Shown here: piece by piece, positions 25,506-34,494 of the stretch
How positions within the stretch are numbered: the stretch's first letter is position 1
Layout: each line of letters opens with the position of its first letter
Program-made: the position numbers and the translations under genes
Assembly: GCF_000021745.1 (NCBI RefSeq)
Contig: NC_011666.1
Coordinates: 2,817,001-2,881,000, forward strand
Source: Methylocella silvestris BL2
GTDB lineage: Bacteria; Pseudomonadota; Alphaproteobacteria; Rhizobiales; Beijerinckiaceae
Reading direction: 5' to 3'
DNA length: 64,000 nucleotides
Notes under the pieces: generated by a model
What the model was told of the DNA's origin: nothing
The model's database searches: none
The model's input: the letters and a program-made list of their open reading frames with translations, nothing else

Positions 25506-26272
25506 CGACCATCAGCCTGCAGAATGTCTGGAAGGAATATGAAGGCAAGGTCGTCCTTGAAAAGCTTTCGCTCGAGATCGCGCCGCAATCCTTCGTCGCT
25601 CTTGTCGGCCCTTCGGGATGCGGCAAGACGACGTTTTTGCGGATGCTGCTCAGTGAAGAGACGCCCACGCGCGGGCGCATCCTCATCGACGGCGCGCCGC
25701 TGGCGCCGGAGCCGACGGTCGATCGCGGCGTCGTGTTCCAGCGCTATTCTGTGTTTCCGCATCTGACGGTCACGGAGAATGTGCTGCTCGGCAAGGAGTT
25801 CGCCCAGTCGAAGTTCCTCGGAATGCTTTACGGCAAGGCAAGGCGCAAGGCGCTCGAGGAGGCTGACGCCCTGCTGGCCGAAGTCGGGCTGACGGGGGCG
25901 GCGTCAAAATATCCGGCGCAGCTTTCCGGCGGCATGCAGCAGCGGCTTGCGCTGGCGCAGGCGCTGATCACGCGTCCCAAAATCCTGCTGCTCGACGAGC
26001 CCTTCGGCGCGCTCGATCCGGGCATCAAGGCGGATATCCATGTCTTGATGCTGCGGCTGTGGAAAGAAACGAAAATGACGGTCGTCATGGTCACGCATGA
26101 TCTCAGCGAGGCGTTTCGCCTTGGCACGAGGGTGCTTGTGTTCGAGCGCAAGGAAAATAGCGCGCTGGAGCCCGATCGCTTTGGCGCGACGATCACGCGC
26201 GACATCGACGTCTGGCCGCCCAAACACGCCGCCTGGGCGACGCCGGCGGGAAAGAAGACGCCCACTCACTAA
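25502..26272 (+). CDS. ABC transporter ATP-binding protein (guanidine uptake, predicted)
   Basis: This 256-residue ATPase of the SsuB/TauB type has Walker A GPSGCGKTTF, the Q-loop in VVFQRYSVFPHLTV, the signature LSGGMQQRLALAQAL, Walker B KILLLDEPFGALD and the switch His in VMVTHDLSEA. It energises import through the neighbouring permease. The frame is open to 25301, but the ATG at 25502 overlaps the permease stop and begins just before the first conserved strand. A hairpin lies between this gene and the deiminase genes. Confidence 0.93.
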   Translation: MTTISLQNVWKEYEGKVVLEKLSLEIAPQSFVALVGPSGCGKTTFLRMLLSEETPTRGRILIDGAPLAPEPTVDRGVVFQRYSVFPHLTVTENVLLGKEFAQSKFLGMLYGKARRKALEEADALLAEVGLTGAASKYPAQLSGGMQQRLALAQALITRPKILLLDEPFGALDPGIKADIHVLMLRLWKETKMTVVMVTHDLSEAFRLGTRVLVFERKENSALEPDRFGATITRDIDVWPPKHAAWATPAGKKTPTH

Positions 26273-26283
26273 GCCGACATATG

Positions 26284-26303
26284 TCGCCGGGACGGCCCGG
26301 CGA
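26284..26303 (+). repeat. Intercistronic hairpin between transporter and enzyme genes
   Basis: TCGCCGGG, four bases, then CCCGGCGA form a perfect 8-bp stem 11 bases after the ATPase stop. It has no T-run. It may separate expression of the transporter and enzyme halves by stabilising or pausing the transcript, and it argues that the next gene starts after it (26356) and not at the ATG at 26281. Confidence 0.55.
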
Positions 26304-26355
26304 TCCGATACTCAACGGCCGGGACGACCTGGCGCTCACCAGTGTGGATGAAACC

Positions 26356-27168
26356 ATGAGCCTGTTGGACGCTTCAACGCCTGAACAACACCGGGCCCGT
26401 TACCTCGAACTCAAAAGCAACGCCGCCGAGCGGCTGCATGCCCCACGCGAACGCGCGCCCTCCGCGTTGCGCGCGCTTGACGACGCCGAGATCATCTGGC
26501 GCGAACGAATTCCCGGCGGCTGGTACTGGACGCGCAAAATCAGGCGCGGCGAGACGCTGCGCATCGTCAACGTGACAGGCCGCGCCGCAGCCTCAATCCT
26601 GATCTGGAACGCCGATGATGCGAGCGAACGTTACAACGCCGGCGACACTGTAAAAATCCAGTGGAACGCGCTGCTCGGCAAGGGCGACGTGCTGTTTTCC
26701 GACATGGGGCGCGTGCTCGCCTCGATTGTCGAAGATAGCGGCGCGGGCCATGATTTCCTTGTCGGCGGCGGCGCGAAGGCGTCGACCGATCGACGCTATG
26801 GCGTCGGCTACCGCAACACGCGCGACAATTTCTGTCTCGCCGCCGCCAAGCTCGGCCTGAGCCGTCGCGACATCATGCCCTGTCTCACCTTTTTCGCGCC
26901 GGTGCGCACGGACAGCGAAGGCAAGCTCGGCTGGTCAGGCCAGGAAGCGCGGGCGGGAGACTTCGTCGAGCTTCGCGCCGAAATGAACCTGCTGGTGGCT
27001 CTCTCCAATTGTCCGCATCCCTACGATCCGCGTCCCGATTATGCCCCGGGCGAAATCGAGGCGGCCGTCTGGCGCGGGGCGCCGGCGGACGCAAACGACT
27101 CCTGCCGCACGGCGAGCGAAGAAGCCGCCCGCGGATTTGAAAACAACGCCGCGCTGTTTGGCGCCTGA
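26356..27168 (+). CDS. cgdA: Carboxyguanidine deiminase subunit, DUF1989 (urea carboxylase-associated, larger type)
   Basis: This 270-residue DUF1989 protein is usually annotated as urea amidolyase-associated protein. The pair of such proteins has been shown in other bacteria to be carboxyguanidine deiminase, turning the product of guanidine carboxylase into allophanate and ammonia. Visible family marks are GWYWTRKIRRGETLRIVNVTG, the acidic DDASERYNAGDT box, and NLLVALSNCPHPYDP near the end. ATG 26356 is preferred over 26281 because a hairpin lies between them. It is followed after 14 bases by its partner. Which of the pair is CgdA is my assignment by order. Confidence 0.85.
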   Translation: MSLLDASTPEQHRARYLELKSNAAERLHAPRERAPSALRALDDAEIIWRERIPGGWYWTRKIRRGETLRIVNVTGRAAASILIWNADDASERYNAGDTVKIQWNALLGKGDVLFSDMGRVLASIVEDSGAGHDFLVGGGAKASTDRRYGVGYRNTRDNFCLAAAKLGLSRRDIMPCLTFFAPVRTDSEGKLGWSGQEARAGDFVELRAEMNLLVALSNCPHPYDPRPDYAPGEIEAAVWRGAPADANDSCRTASEEAARGFENNAALFGA

Positions 27169-27182
27169 CGTCCGATCAAAGG

Positions 27183-27836
27183 ATGACCATCGTGGGAAAT
27201 GACGCCTTTTCGGTCGATCGCGCGACGGCGATCTTCGATGAAATCGTGCCCGCGCGGGCGCCGTGGTCCGGCTTTCTGAAGAAAGGCCAGGTCCTGCGCA
27301 TCATTGATCTCGAAGGCCAGCAGGCCGTCGACGCGCTGTTCTATCGCGCCGACCATTTCGAGGAGCGCTACAGCGCGCAGGATACGCTGCGCGAGCAGGG
27401 CTCGGCCTATATCGGCCTCGGCTCCAAACTCATCTCGAATGAGGGCAATCTCATGCTGACGGTGGTTGGCGACAGCTGCGGTCTGCATGACACCTCGGCA
27501 GGCGCCTGCAGCTGCGAGAGCAACACCGTGCGCTTCGGTCATCACACAAAATATATGCACGCCTGTCGCGAGAATTTTGTGCTGGAAATCGGCAAATATG
27601 GCATGGGCAAGCGCGATCTGGTGAGCAACATCAATTTCTTCATGAATGTGCCGATCGAGCCAGGCGGCGAGCTCGCCATTGTCGATGGCGTCTCCGCTCC
27701 GGGTGGTTACGTCGACCTCAAGGCCGAGATGGATGTGCTGTGCCTGTTCTCGAACTGTCCCCAGGTCAACAATCCGTGCAATGGCTTCAACCCGACGCCG
27801 ATCCGCGTCGTCATCTACGATTGCGCGGAAGGGTGA
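27183..27836 (+). CDS. cgdB: Carboxyguanidine deiminase subunit, DUF1989 (urea carboxylase-associated, smaller type)
   Basis: This 217-residue DUF1989 partner has LFYRADHFEERYSAQDT, the Cys/His-rich DTSAGACSCESNTVRFGHH, likely the metal site, and the terminal LCLFSNCPQVNNPCNGFNPTPI shared by the family. It should form a heteromeric deiminase with the preceding protein. The ATG at 27183 has AAAGG before it. Only four bases separate its stop from the carboxylase start, supporting metabolic coupling of the two steps. Confidence 0.88.
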   Translation: MTIVGNDAFSVDRATAIFDEIVPARAPWSGFLKKGQVLRIIDLEGQQAVDALFYRADHFEERYSAQDTLREQGSAYIGLGSKLISNEGNLMLTVVGDSCGLHDTSAGACSCESNTVRFGHHTKYMHACRENFVLEIGKYGMGKRDLVSNINFFMNVPIEPGGELAIVDGVSAPGGYVDLKAEMDVLCLFSNCPQVNNPCNGFNPTPIRVVIYDCAEG

Positions 27837-27840
27837 GGCG

Positions 27841-30800
27841 ATGTTCAGCAAGGTTCTGATCGCCAACAGAGGCGAGATCGTCGGCCGCGTCGTGCGCACC
27901 TTGCGCAAGATGGGCGTCGGCTCCGTCGCTGTTTACTCTGACGCCGATCGCTTCTCGCCAACCGTGCTTGCGGCGGACGAACAGGCAAGGCTCGGGCCCC
28001 CGCCCGCCGCGCAAAGCTATCTCAATGTCGAGGCGGTCATCGCCGCCTGCAAGGCGACAGGCGCCGAGGCGGTGCATCCGGGCTACGGGTTTTTGAGCGA
28101 GAACCCCGGCTTCGCCGAAAGGCTGGCCGCGGAAGGGATCAAATTCATAGGCCCTCAACCGCAACATATGCGCTCTTTCGGCCTCAAGCATAGCGCGCGC
28201 GAGGTGGCGCAGCGCGCCAACGCGCCGCTGCTGCCGGGGAGCGGCCTGCTCGACTCGGCCGAGGACGCGCTGAAGGAAGCCGAGCGCATCGGCTATCCGG
28301 TGATGTTGAAAAGCACCGCCGGCGGCGGCGGCATCGGCATGCAGCTTTGTTTTGGCCCGGATGAATTGGCTGCGCGATTTGAATCGGTGCGACGGCTCGG
28401 GGCGAATAATTTCGGCGACAATCGCGTCTATCTCGAAAAATTCGTTGCGCGCGCGCGGCATGTCGAGGTGCAGATTTTCGGCGACGGCAAAGGCGGCGTC
28501 GTCGCCTTGGGCGAACGCGATTGCTCGCTGCAGCGGCGCAATCAGAAAGTGATCGAGGAGACGCCCGCCCCCGGCCTGACCGACGAGAGCCGCGCCGCGC
28601 TGCGCGAGGCCGCGATCGCGTTGGGCCAGGCGGTCAATTATGAATCCGCGGGAACGGTCGAATTTGTATATGACGCGGATCAGCAAAAATTCTATTTCCT
28701 TGAAGTCAATACGAGACTGCAGGTCGAGCATTGCGTCACCGAAATGGTGTTTGGCGTCGATCTGGTTGAATGGATGGTGCGTCAGGCGGCGGGCGAATTC
28801 GCCCTTCCAGCCCAAAGCAGCCTGCAAGCCAAAGGCGCGGCGATCGAGGCGCGCGTCTATGCTGAAGATGCGTCGAAGGATTTTCGGCCGTCGACGGGCC
28901 TGCTCACGCGCGTAAAATTCCCCGATGACGTCCGCGTCGACGGCTGGATCGAAACGGGCGTCGAAGTCTCGCCCTATTATGATCCGCTGCTGGCGAAGGT
29001 GATCGCCGCCGGCGCCACCCGCGAGGAGGCGATCGGCAAACTCTCCCGCGCGCTGCTCGCCAGCGATATCTCGGGCATCGAGAGCAATCTTTCCTATCTC
29101 GCGGCGATCCTCGACCTGCCGGCGTTCCGCAGCGGCGAGATGATCACGAAGACGCTCAGCGAGTTCGCCTTTGCGCCGCGGACGGTTGACGTGCTGGCGG
29201 GCGGCACGCTGTCGAGCATTCAGGATTGGCCGGGACGGCTTGGCTATTGGAATGTCGGGGCGCCGCCATCCGGACCGATGGATGACCGGCATTTTCGTCA
29301 GGCCAACAGGATCGTCGGCAATCTCGAAGGCGCCGCCGGGCTCGAACTCACCCTGCGCGGCCCGACGCTGAAATTCAACGTCGATACGGTGATCGCCCTC
29401 ACCGGCGCGCGCATGGCGGCGACGCTGGATGGCGCCCCTGTCCCCTATGATCAGCCGGTCGCCGTCACGCACGGACAGGTGTTGACTCTTGGCGCGGTCG
29501 TGGGTCCTGGCAACCGGACCTATCTCGCGATCCGCAACGGTTTTGAAGCGCCGGACTATCTTGGCTCGAAGGCGACATTTGCGCTCGGAAAATTCGGCGG
29601 CCATGCGGCGGGGACGCTTCGCACCGGCGATGTATTGCGCGTTGCGTCGGTCGGCGCCGTCGCTGCGCCGCGCGAGCAACAGGCGAGCGCGGACCTGTCG
29701 CATCGATGGGAGATCGATGTGCTCTACGGTCCGCATGGCGCGCCGGATTTCTTTACCGATGAAGACATAGGGGAGCTGTTCGCAACAGACTATGAGGTGC
29801 ATTACAACAGCGCGCGCACCGGCGTGAGGCTGATCGGGCCAAAGCCCCGCTTTGCGCGTCCGGACGGCGGCGAGGCGGGCCTCCACCCCTCAAATATCCA
29901 TGATAACGCTTACGCGATCGGCGCGGTGGATTTCACCGGCGACATGCCGATCATTTTGGGACCGGACGGCCCGAGTCTCGGCGGCTTCGTCTGTCCCGTG
30001 GTGATCGTCAAAAGCGACCTTTGGAAGATGGGCCAGCTGCGGCCGGGCGACAAGGTCCGCTTCCGGCCCGCGCCCAATGCGGCCGGCGCGCGGGAGCTTG
30101 GCGATCCGATCCTGCGTCAATATGGAGAAGGCGACGGCGCCGTCTGCTGCCGCCGCGCCGGCGACAGCTATCTGCTGATTGAATTTGGACCCCTCGCGCT
30201 CGATCTCGGCTTGCGCCTTCGCGCCCATCTCCTGCATGAAGCTTTGCTCGCGGCCGCGATCGACGGCGTCATCGATCTGACGCCCGGCATAAGATCGCTG
30301 CAACTCCATTATGATCCCAATATCATATCGCAGGAGAGGCTGCTGGAGCGGACGGTGGAGCTTGAACGCGCTCTTCCGCCGGTGGACGAAGTCGAGATCG
30401 AAAGCCGCATCGTGCATCTGCCGGTGTCGTGGAACGATGTTGAGGCGCAGCTCGCCATGCGCAAATATCAGGAGCTTGTGCGGCCCGACGCGCCCTGGTG
30501 CCCGTCGAATATCGAATTCATCCGCCGGATCAACGGCCTCGACAGCATCGAGGCGGTGCGCGACATTATCTTCAACGCGAGCTATCTCGTGATGGGGCTT
30601 GGCGACGTCTATCTCGGCGCGCCGGTGGCGACGCCGATCGATCCGCGCCATCGTCTCGTCACAACGAAATACAATCCAGCGCGAACCTGGACTCCCGAGA
30701 ACGCAGTCGGCATCGGCGGCGCCTATATGTGCGTCTATGGCATGGAGGGTCCGGGCGGCTATCAGCTGTTTGGCCGCACCATACAGATGTGGAACAGCTG

Positions 30801-31359
30801 GCGCTCGACCGATGTTTTCGAGCGCGGCAAGCCGTGGCTGTTGCGTTTCTTCGATCAGATCCGCTTCTATCCCGTCAGCGGCGAGGAGCTGGCCGACGCG
30901 CGAGAGGCTTTTCCGCACGGCCGCTATCCCCTGAAAATCGAGCCGGCGAGGTTCAGCCTGAAACAACATAAGGCGTTTCTTGCCGACCATGCCGAGGAGA
31001 TTGAAACGGCGCAGACGCGCCAGCGCGCAGCCTTCGAAGCGGAGCGTCGCCGCTGGGAGGAGCAGGGTCTCAGCCTCTTCGTCGAGGATCAAACGTCCGA
31101 CCCGTTGGAGGACGCTGTGCTGCCCGATAACGCGATTGCGGTCGAAGCGCCGATGCCGGGAAACGTCTGGAAGATCGAGGCGGCGGTCGGCGATACGGTC
31201 GCTATCGGCGACACATTGGTTGTGCTGGAATCGATGAAAATGGAAATCGCGATTCCGGCTCCGGCGGCCGGCCGCATTGCCGAGATCGCCTGTCAGGCGG
31301 GACGCCCGGTGCAGAATGGCCAGAGACTTGTGGTGATCGCGATGGAGGACGCAAGATGA
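27841..31359 (+). CDS. Biotin-dependent guanidine (urea-type) carboxylase
   Basis: This 1172-residue enzyme is built as a biotin carboxylase domain (MFSKVLIANRGEI; ATP-grasp; LEVNTRLQVEHCVTEM), two carboxyltransferase halves of the KipA/KipI type (around residues 455-1000), and a C-terminal biotinyl domain whose ESMKME carries the biotinylated Lys1133. The family is annotated as urea carboxylase, but members linked to guanidine-I riboswitches and DUF1989 proteins prefer guanidine, making carboxyguanidine from ATP and bicarbonate. I cannot verify the discriminating active-site residue from memory. The frame is open to 27646; ATG 27841 gives the standard N-terminus. Its stop overlaps the hydrolase start as ATGA. 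Confidence 0.92.
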   Translation: MFSKVLIANRGEIVGRVVRTLRKMGVGSVAVYSDADRFSPTVLAADEQARLGPPPAAQSYLNVEAVIAACKATGAEAVHPGYGFLSENPGFAERLAAEGIKFIGPQPQHMRSFGLKHSAREVAQRANAPLLPGSGLLDSAEDALKEAERIGYPVMLKSTAGGGGIGMQLCFGPDELAARFESVRRLGANNFGDNRVYLEKFVARARHVEVQIFGDGKGGVVALGERDCSLQRRNQKVIEETPAPGLTDESRAALREAAIALGQAVNYESAGTVEFVYDADQQKFYFLEVNTRLQVEHCVTEMVFGVDLVEWMVRQAAGEFALPAQSSLQAKGAAIEARVYAEDASKDFRPSTGLLTRVKFPDDVRVDGWIETGVEVSPYYDPLLAKVIAAGATREEAIGKLSRALLASDISGIESNLSYLAAILDLPAFRSGEMITKTLSEFAFAPRTVDVLAGGTLSSIQDWPGRLGYWNVGAPPSGPMDDRHFRQANRIVGNLEGAAGLELTLRGPTLKFNVDTVIALTGARMAATLDGAPVPYDQPVAVTHGQVLTLGAVVGPGNRTYLAIRNGFEAPDYLGSKATFALGKFGGHAAGTLRTGDVLRVASVGAVAAPREQQASADLSHRWEIDVLYGPHGAPDFFTDEDIGELFATDYEVHYNSARTGVRLIGPKPRFARPDGGEAGLHPSNIHDNAYAIGAVDFTGDMPIILGPDGPSLGGFVCPVVIVKSDLWKMGQLRPGDKVRFRPAPNAAGARELGDPILRQYGEGDGAVCCRRAGDSYLLIEFGPLALDLGLRLRAHLLHEALLAAAIDGVIDLTPGIRSLQLHYDPNIISQERLLERTVELERALPPVDEVEIESRIVHLPVSWNDVEAQLAMRKYQELVRPDAPWCPSNIEFIRRINGLDSIEAVRDIIFNASYLVMGLGDVYLGAPVATPIDPRHRLVTTKYNPARTWTPENAVGIGGAYMCVYGMEGPGGYQLFGRTIQMWNSWRSTDVFERGKPWLLRFFDQIRFYPVSGEELADAREAFPHGRYPLKIEPARFSLKQHKAFLADHAEEIETAQTRQRAAFEAERRRWEEQGLSLFVEDQTSDPLEDAVLPDNAIAVEAPMPGNVWKIEAAVGDTVAIGDTLVVLESMKMEIAIPAPAAGRIAEIACQAGRPVQNGQRLVVIAMEDAR

Positions 31360-33161
31360 CGCCGGACATGCTGCAAATCGCGATCCTTCGCGAGGCCTAT
31401 CGTCAAAAGACATTGTCGCCGAAGGATGTGGCGCTGGAAATGTTGCGGCGGATCGACGCCTATGATGATCCGGCCGTGTGGATTTGTCGCGTCAAAGACG
31501 CCGACGTATTTGCGCGCGCGCATGAGCTGGAAGAGGACGCGGGCGCGCTGGAGCGCCTGCCGCTCTATGGCGTGCCCTTCGCGGTCAAGGACAATATCGA
31601 CGTTGCCGGCCTGCCCACGACGGCCGCCTGCCCGTCCTTCGCCTATACGCCGGAGGTTCATGCAACGGTTGTCGCCAGGCTCCTTGCCGCCGGCGCGATG
31701 TTGATCGGCAAGACCAATCTCGACCAGTTCGCAACAGGCCTCAACGGAACGCGCTCGCCCTATGGGGCGCCGCGATGCGTGTTTGACAACCGCTATATTT
31801 CCGGCGGTTCGAGTTCCGGCTCGGCGGTTGCGGTCGCTGCCGGGCTGGTCGCTTTCTCGCTTGGAACGGATACGGCCGGCTCCGGCCGCGTTCCCGCGGC
31901 CTTCAACAATCTCGTCGGCGTCAAGCCGACGAAGGGGTTGATCAGCACGGCGGGCGTCACGCCCGCCTGCCGTTCACTCGACTGCGTCAGCCTTTTCGCA
32001 GCAAGCGCCGCCGACGCGCAAGCGGTTGCGGAGATTGCGCAAGGGTTTGATGCGAGCGATGATTATTCCCGTCAGGGCCCTGCGGTCCGACTCCCGCTCG
32101 AAAAATTTCGGTTCGGCGTGCTCGCCGTCGAACAGCGTGAATTTTTCGGCGATGAGGAGGCTGGCGCCCTTTATGAGGCCGCAATCGGCCGTCTGGGGGC
32201 GCTGGGCGGCCAGGCCGTCGCCTTCGATTATGCGCCCTTCCGCGACGCTGCGGCGCTTCTTTATGAAGACGCCTTCGTCGCCGAACGGCTCGCCGGGATC
32301 GAGGCGTTTTTTGCCGCGCAGGCCCAGGATATGGACCCGAATGTGCGCGCGATTATCCGCAAGGGCCAAAACTTTTCGGCGGCTGACGCCTTCAAGGCCG
32401 CCTACAAGCTACGCGCCTTCGCGAGAAAGGCTGAAGGCGAGTGGGCGAAATTCGATTTCATGCTATTGCCGACGGCCCCGACGATCTTCACCGTGGCGCA
32501 GATGGCGGAAGATCCGATCGGAAACAACAGCCGCCTCGGTCTCTACACCAATTTCGTCAATCTGCTCGACTATGCCGCTGTCGCCGTCCCCGCCGGCTTT
32601 CGTCCCGCGAGCAAGCTTCCGTTCGGCGTCACGCTGATCGGTCCGGCTTTTTCGGACAGCGACCTCCTTGTGCTGGCCGACCGGCTGCATCGCGCTCTGG
32701 GGCAAGGCGTCGGGCGCGCGGTTGGCGAGGGCGCCGAAATTCCGGCCGCCGCCCTCTTGCCCGTCCCGGCTGAGGCCATACAGGTGGTTGTCGCCGGCGC
32801 GCATATGTCGGGCCTTCAGCTCAATCATGAGCTGACGGGCCTCAGCGGCCGTCTCGTTGAAACGACGCGGACGGCGCCGTTTTATCGGCTGATGGCGTTG
32901 CCGGGAACGGTTCCGCCAAAGCCGGGCCTCGTCCGCACGCCGGGGTTTGCAGGGCCGGGCATCGAGGTGGAGATTTGGTCGCTCAGCCCCGAAAATTTCG
33001 GCCGCTTCATTGCCGGCGTGCCGGCGCCGATGGGGATTGGCAAGGTGACGCTTGCGAGCGGCGCCGTCGTTCCCGGCTTCCTATGCGAGGCTTTCGCGCT
33101 TGAGGGCGCGGCCGACGTCACCGGCTTTGGCGGCTGGCGCGCCTATCTGGCGAGCAAGTAA
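31356..33161 (+). CDS. atzF: Allophanate hydrolase
   Basis: This 601-residue amidase-signature enzyme splits allophanate into two CO2 and two ammonia. The catalytic Ser-cisSer-Lys set is seen: Lys in YGVPFAVKDNIDVAGLPTT and the serine-rich loop SGGSSSGSAVAVAAGL with TDTAGSGRVPAAFNN. A C-terminal domain (about residues 470-601) matches the extra domain of full-length allophanate hydrolases. It overlaps the carboxylase by four bases and is the last step and last gene of the guanidine operon. Confidence 0.94.
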   Translation: MTPDMLQIAILREAYRQKTLSPKDVALEMLRRIDAYDDPAVWICRVKDADVFARAHELEEDAGALERLPLYGVPFAVKDNIDVAGLPTTAACPSFAYTPEVHATVVARLLAAGAMLIGKTNLDQFATGLNGTRSPYGAPRCVFDNRYISGGSSSGSAVAVAAGLVAFSLGTDTAGSGRVPAAFNNLVGVKPTKGLISTAGVTPACRSLDCVSLFAASAADAQAVAEIAQGFDASDDYSRQGPAVRLPLEKFRFGVLAVEQREFFGDEEAGALYEAAIGRLGALGGQAVAFDYAPFRDAAALLYEDAFVAERLAGIEAFFAAQAQDMDPNVRAIIRKGQNFSAADAFKAAYKLRAFARKAEGEWAKFDFMLLPTAPTIFTVAQMAEDPIGNNSRLGLYTNFVNLLDYAAVAVPAGFRPASKLPFGVTLIGPAFSDSDLLVLADRLHRALGQGVGRAVGEGAEIPAAALLPVPAEAIQVVVAGAHMSGLQLNHELTGLSGRLVETTRTAPFYRLMALPGTVPPKPGLVRTPGFAGPGIEVEIWSLSPENFGRFIAGVPAPMGIGKVTLASGAVVPGFLCEAFALEGAADVTGFGGWRAYLASK

Positions 33162-33177
33162 AGGCGGCTGTCGCCGC

Positions 33178-34293
33178 TCAGCGTTGGCCGATCGGCGTAT
33201 CGCCGAACAGCCCCTTCATTTCGCGCGGCTGCGAGCGCCAATATTGCGGCGGCGCCTCGACGGTTGCGCCGAGTTCTGCCGCCGCATGCCAGGGCCAGCG
33301 CGGATCGTAAAGCATCGCTCGGGCGAGCGCGACGCAATCGGCCTTGCCGTCGGCAATAATCTCTTCGGCCTGTTGCGCCTCCGTGATCAGGCCGACCGCC
33401 ATCACGGGAAAGCCGACGGCGCCTTTGAGGCCTTCGGCGAAGGGGACCTGATAATTCGGCGCGACAGGGATTTTCTGCAAGGGCGAGACGCCGCCCGAAG
33501 AGGCGGTGATCCAGTCGGCGCCGCGTTTCTCGATCTCTCTGGCGAAGGCGATGGTCTGGGCGAGGTCGAGGCCGCCTTCGACCCAATCCGTCGCCGACAC
33601 TTTGACGCCGACCGGCTTGTCGGCCGGGAAGGCCGCGCGCACCGCGTCGAAGACTTCAAGCGGATAGCGCATGCGGTTTTCCAGCGAGCCGCCATATTGG
33701 TCGCCGCGCTGATTGGCGAGCGGCGACAGAAATTCATGCAGCAGATAGCCATGCGCGGCGTGAAGCTCGATGGCGTCGATCCCCAGTCGGTGCGCGCGTC
33801 GTGCCGCCTCCGCGAAGGCCTCGCGGACCCGGACCAGCCCCTCGGCGTCAAGCGCCAGCGGCGTTTCCTCGCCAGGCTGATGCGCCAGCGGGGACGGCGC
33901 AAAGGTCTGCCAGCCGCCGCCCGACAAGGGAATCTGCTGGCCGCCCTCCCAGGGCACGCGGCTCGATCCCTTGCGGCCCGCATGGGCGAGTTGCATCGCC
34001 ATGACGATCCTCGAATGGGCGCGCACGGCGGCCATCAGCGGCTGGAAGGATTCTTCGGTCGCGTCGTCCCACAGGCCGAGGCAGCCGGGCGTGATGCGTC
34101 CCGCCGGCTCGACGGCGGTCGCCTCGAAGCAGAACATGCCCGCGCCGGAGAGCGCCAGGCTGCCGACGTGAATCATGTGCCACTCATTCGGCTTGCCGTC
34201 GTCATGGGCCGAATATTGGCACATCGGTGAAATGACGATCCGGTTGGCGAGGGCGACGCCGCGCAGGCGGAGGGGTGAAAACAAGGCGCTCAT
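33178..34293 (-). CDS. NADH:flavin oxidoreductase, old yellow enzyme (YqjM-like)
   Basis: This 371-residue FMN enzyme reduces activated C=C bonds. It shows the thermophilic-like/YqjM class pattern: redox-tuning Cys in ISPMCQYSA near residue 25, the substrate His pair in ELHAAHGYLLHEFLSP, and the phosphate-binding VALARAMLYDPRWPW near the C-terminus. The closing residues retain an Arg typical of the YqjM dimer interface. It faces the end of the guanidine operon, and the two stops are 16 bases apart, so it is a separate unit. The physiological substrate is unknown. Confidence 0.9.
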   Translation of the reverse strand: MSALFSPLRLRGVALANRIVISPMCQYSAHDDGKPNEWHMIHVGSLALSGAGMFCFEATAVEPAGRITPGCLGLWDDATEESFQPLMAAVRAHSRIVMAMQLAHAGRKGSSRVPWEGGQQIPLSGGGWQTFAPSPLAHQPGEETPLALDAEGLVRVREAFAEAARRAHRLGIDAIELHAAHGYLLHEFLSPLANQRGDQYGGSLENRMRYPLEVFDAVRAAFPADKPVGVKVSATDWVEGGLDLAQTIAFAREIEKRGADWITASSGGVSPLQKIPVAPNYQVPFAEGLKGAVGFPVMAVGLITEAQQAEEIIADGKADCVALARAMLYDPRWPWHAAAELGATVEAPPQYWRSQPREMKGLFGDTPIGQR

Positions 34294-34494
34294 GTGACCT
34301 TCCGTCGTTCTGGCGCTCCGCGTCGACGCGGAGCCTTAAAGGATGCGGCCTCGACTGCGCCGCGCGATTGCGATTCAATCCAGCAATGTATCGCGCCGGC
34401 AATGTGACCTTGTTCGGCGATTCGCCGCAAATCGCGGGCGGCCATCGCGCCATCGAAGCCTTGAAATGAAACGCGACGAATTCGGATCGTTTGA

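Noticed and set aside
27811..31413. Very long leftward open frames (691 and 507 codons) opposite the carboxylase gene
   Set aside because: They mirror the codon-position GC bias of the carboxylase, have no recognisable domain, and the sense strand is a clear known enzyme.
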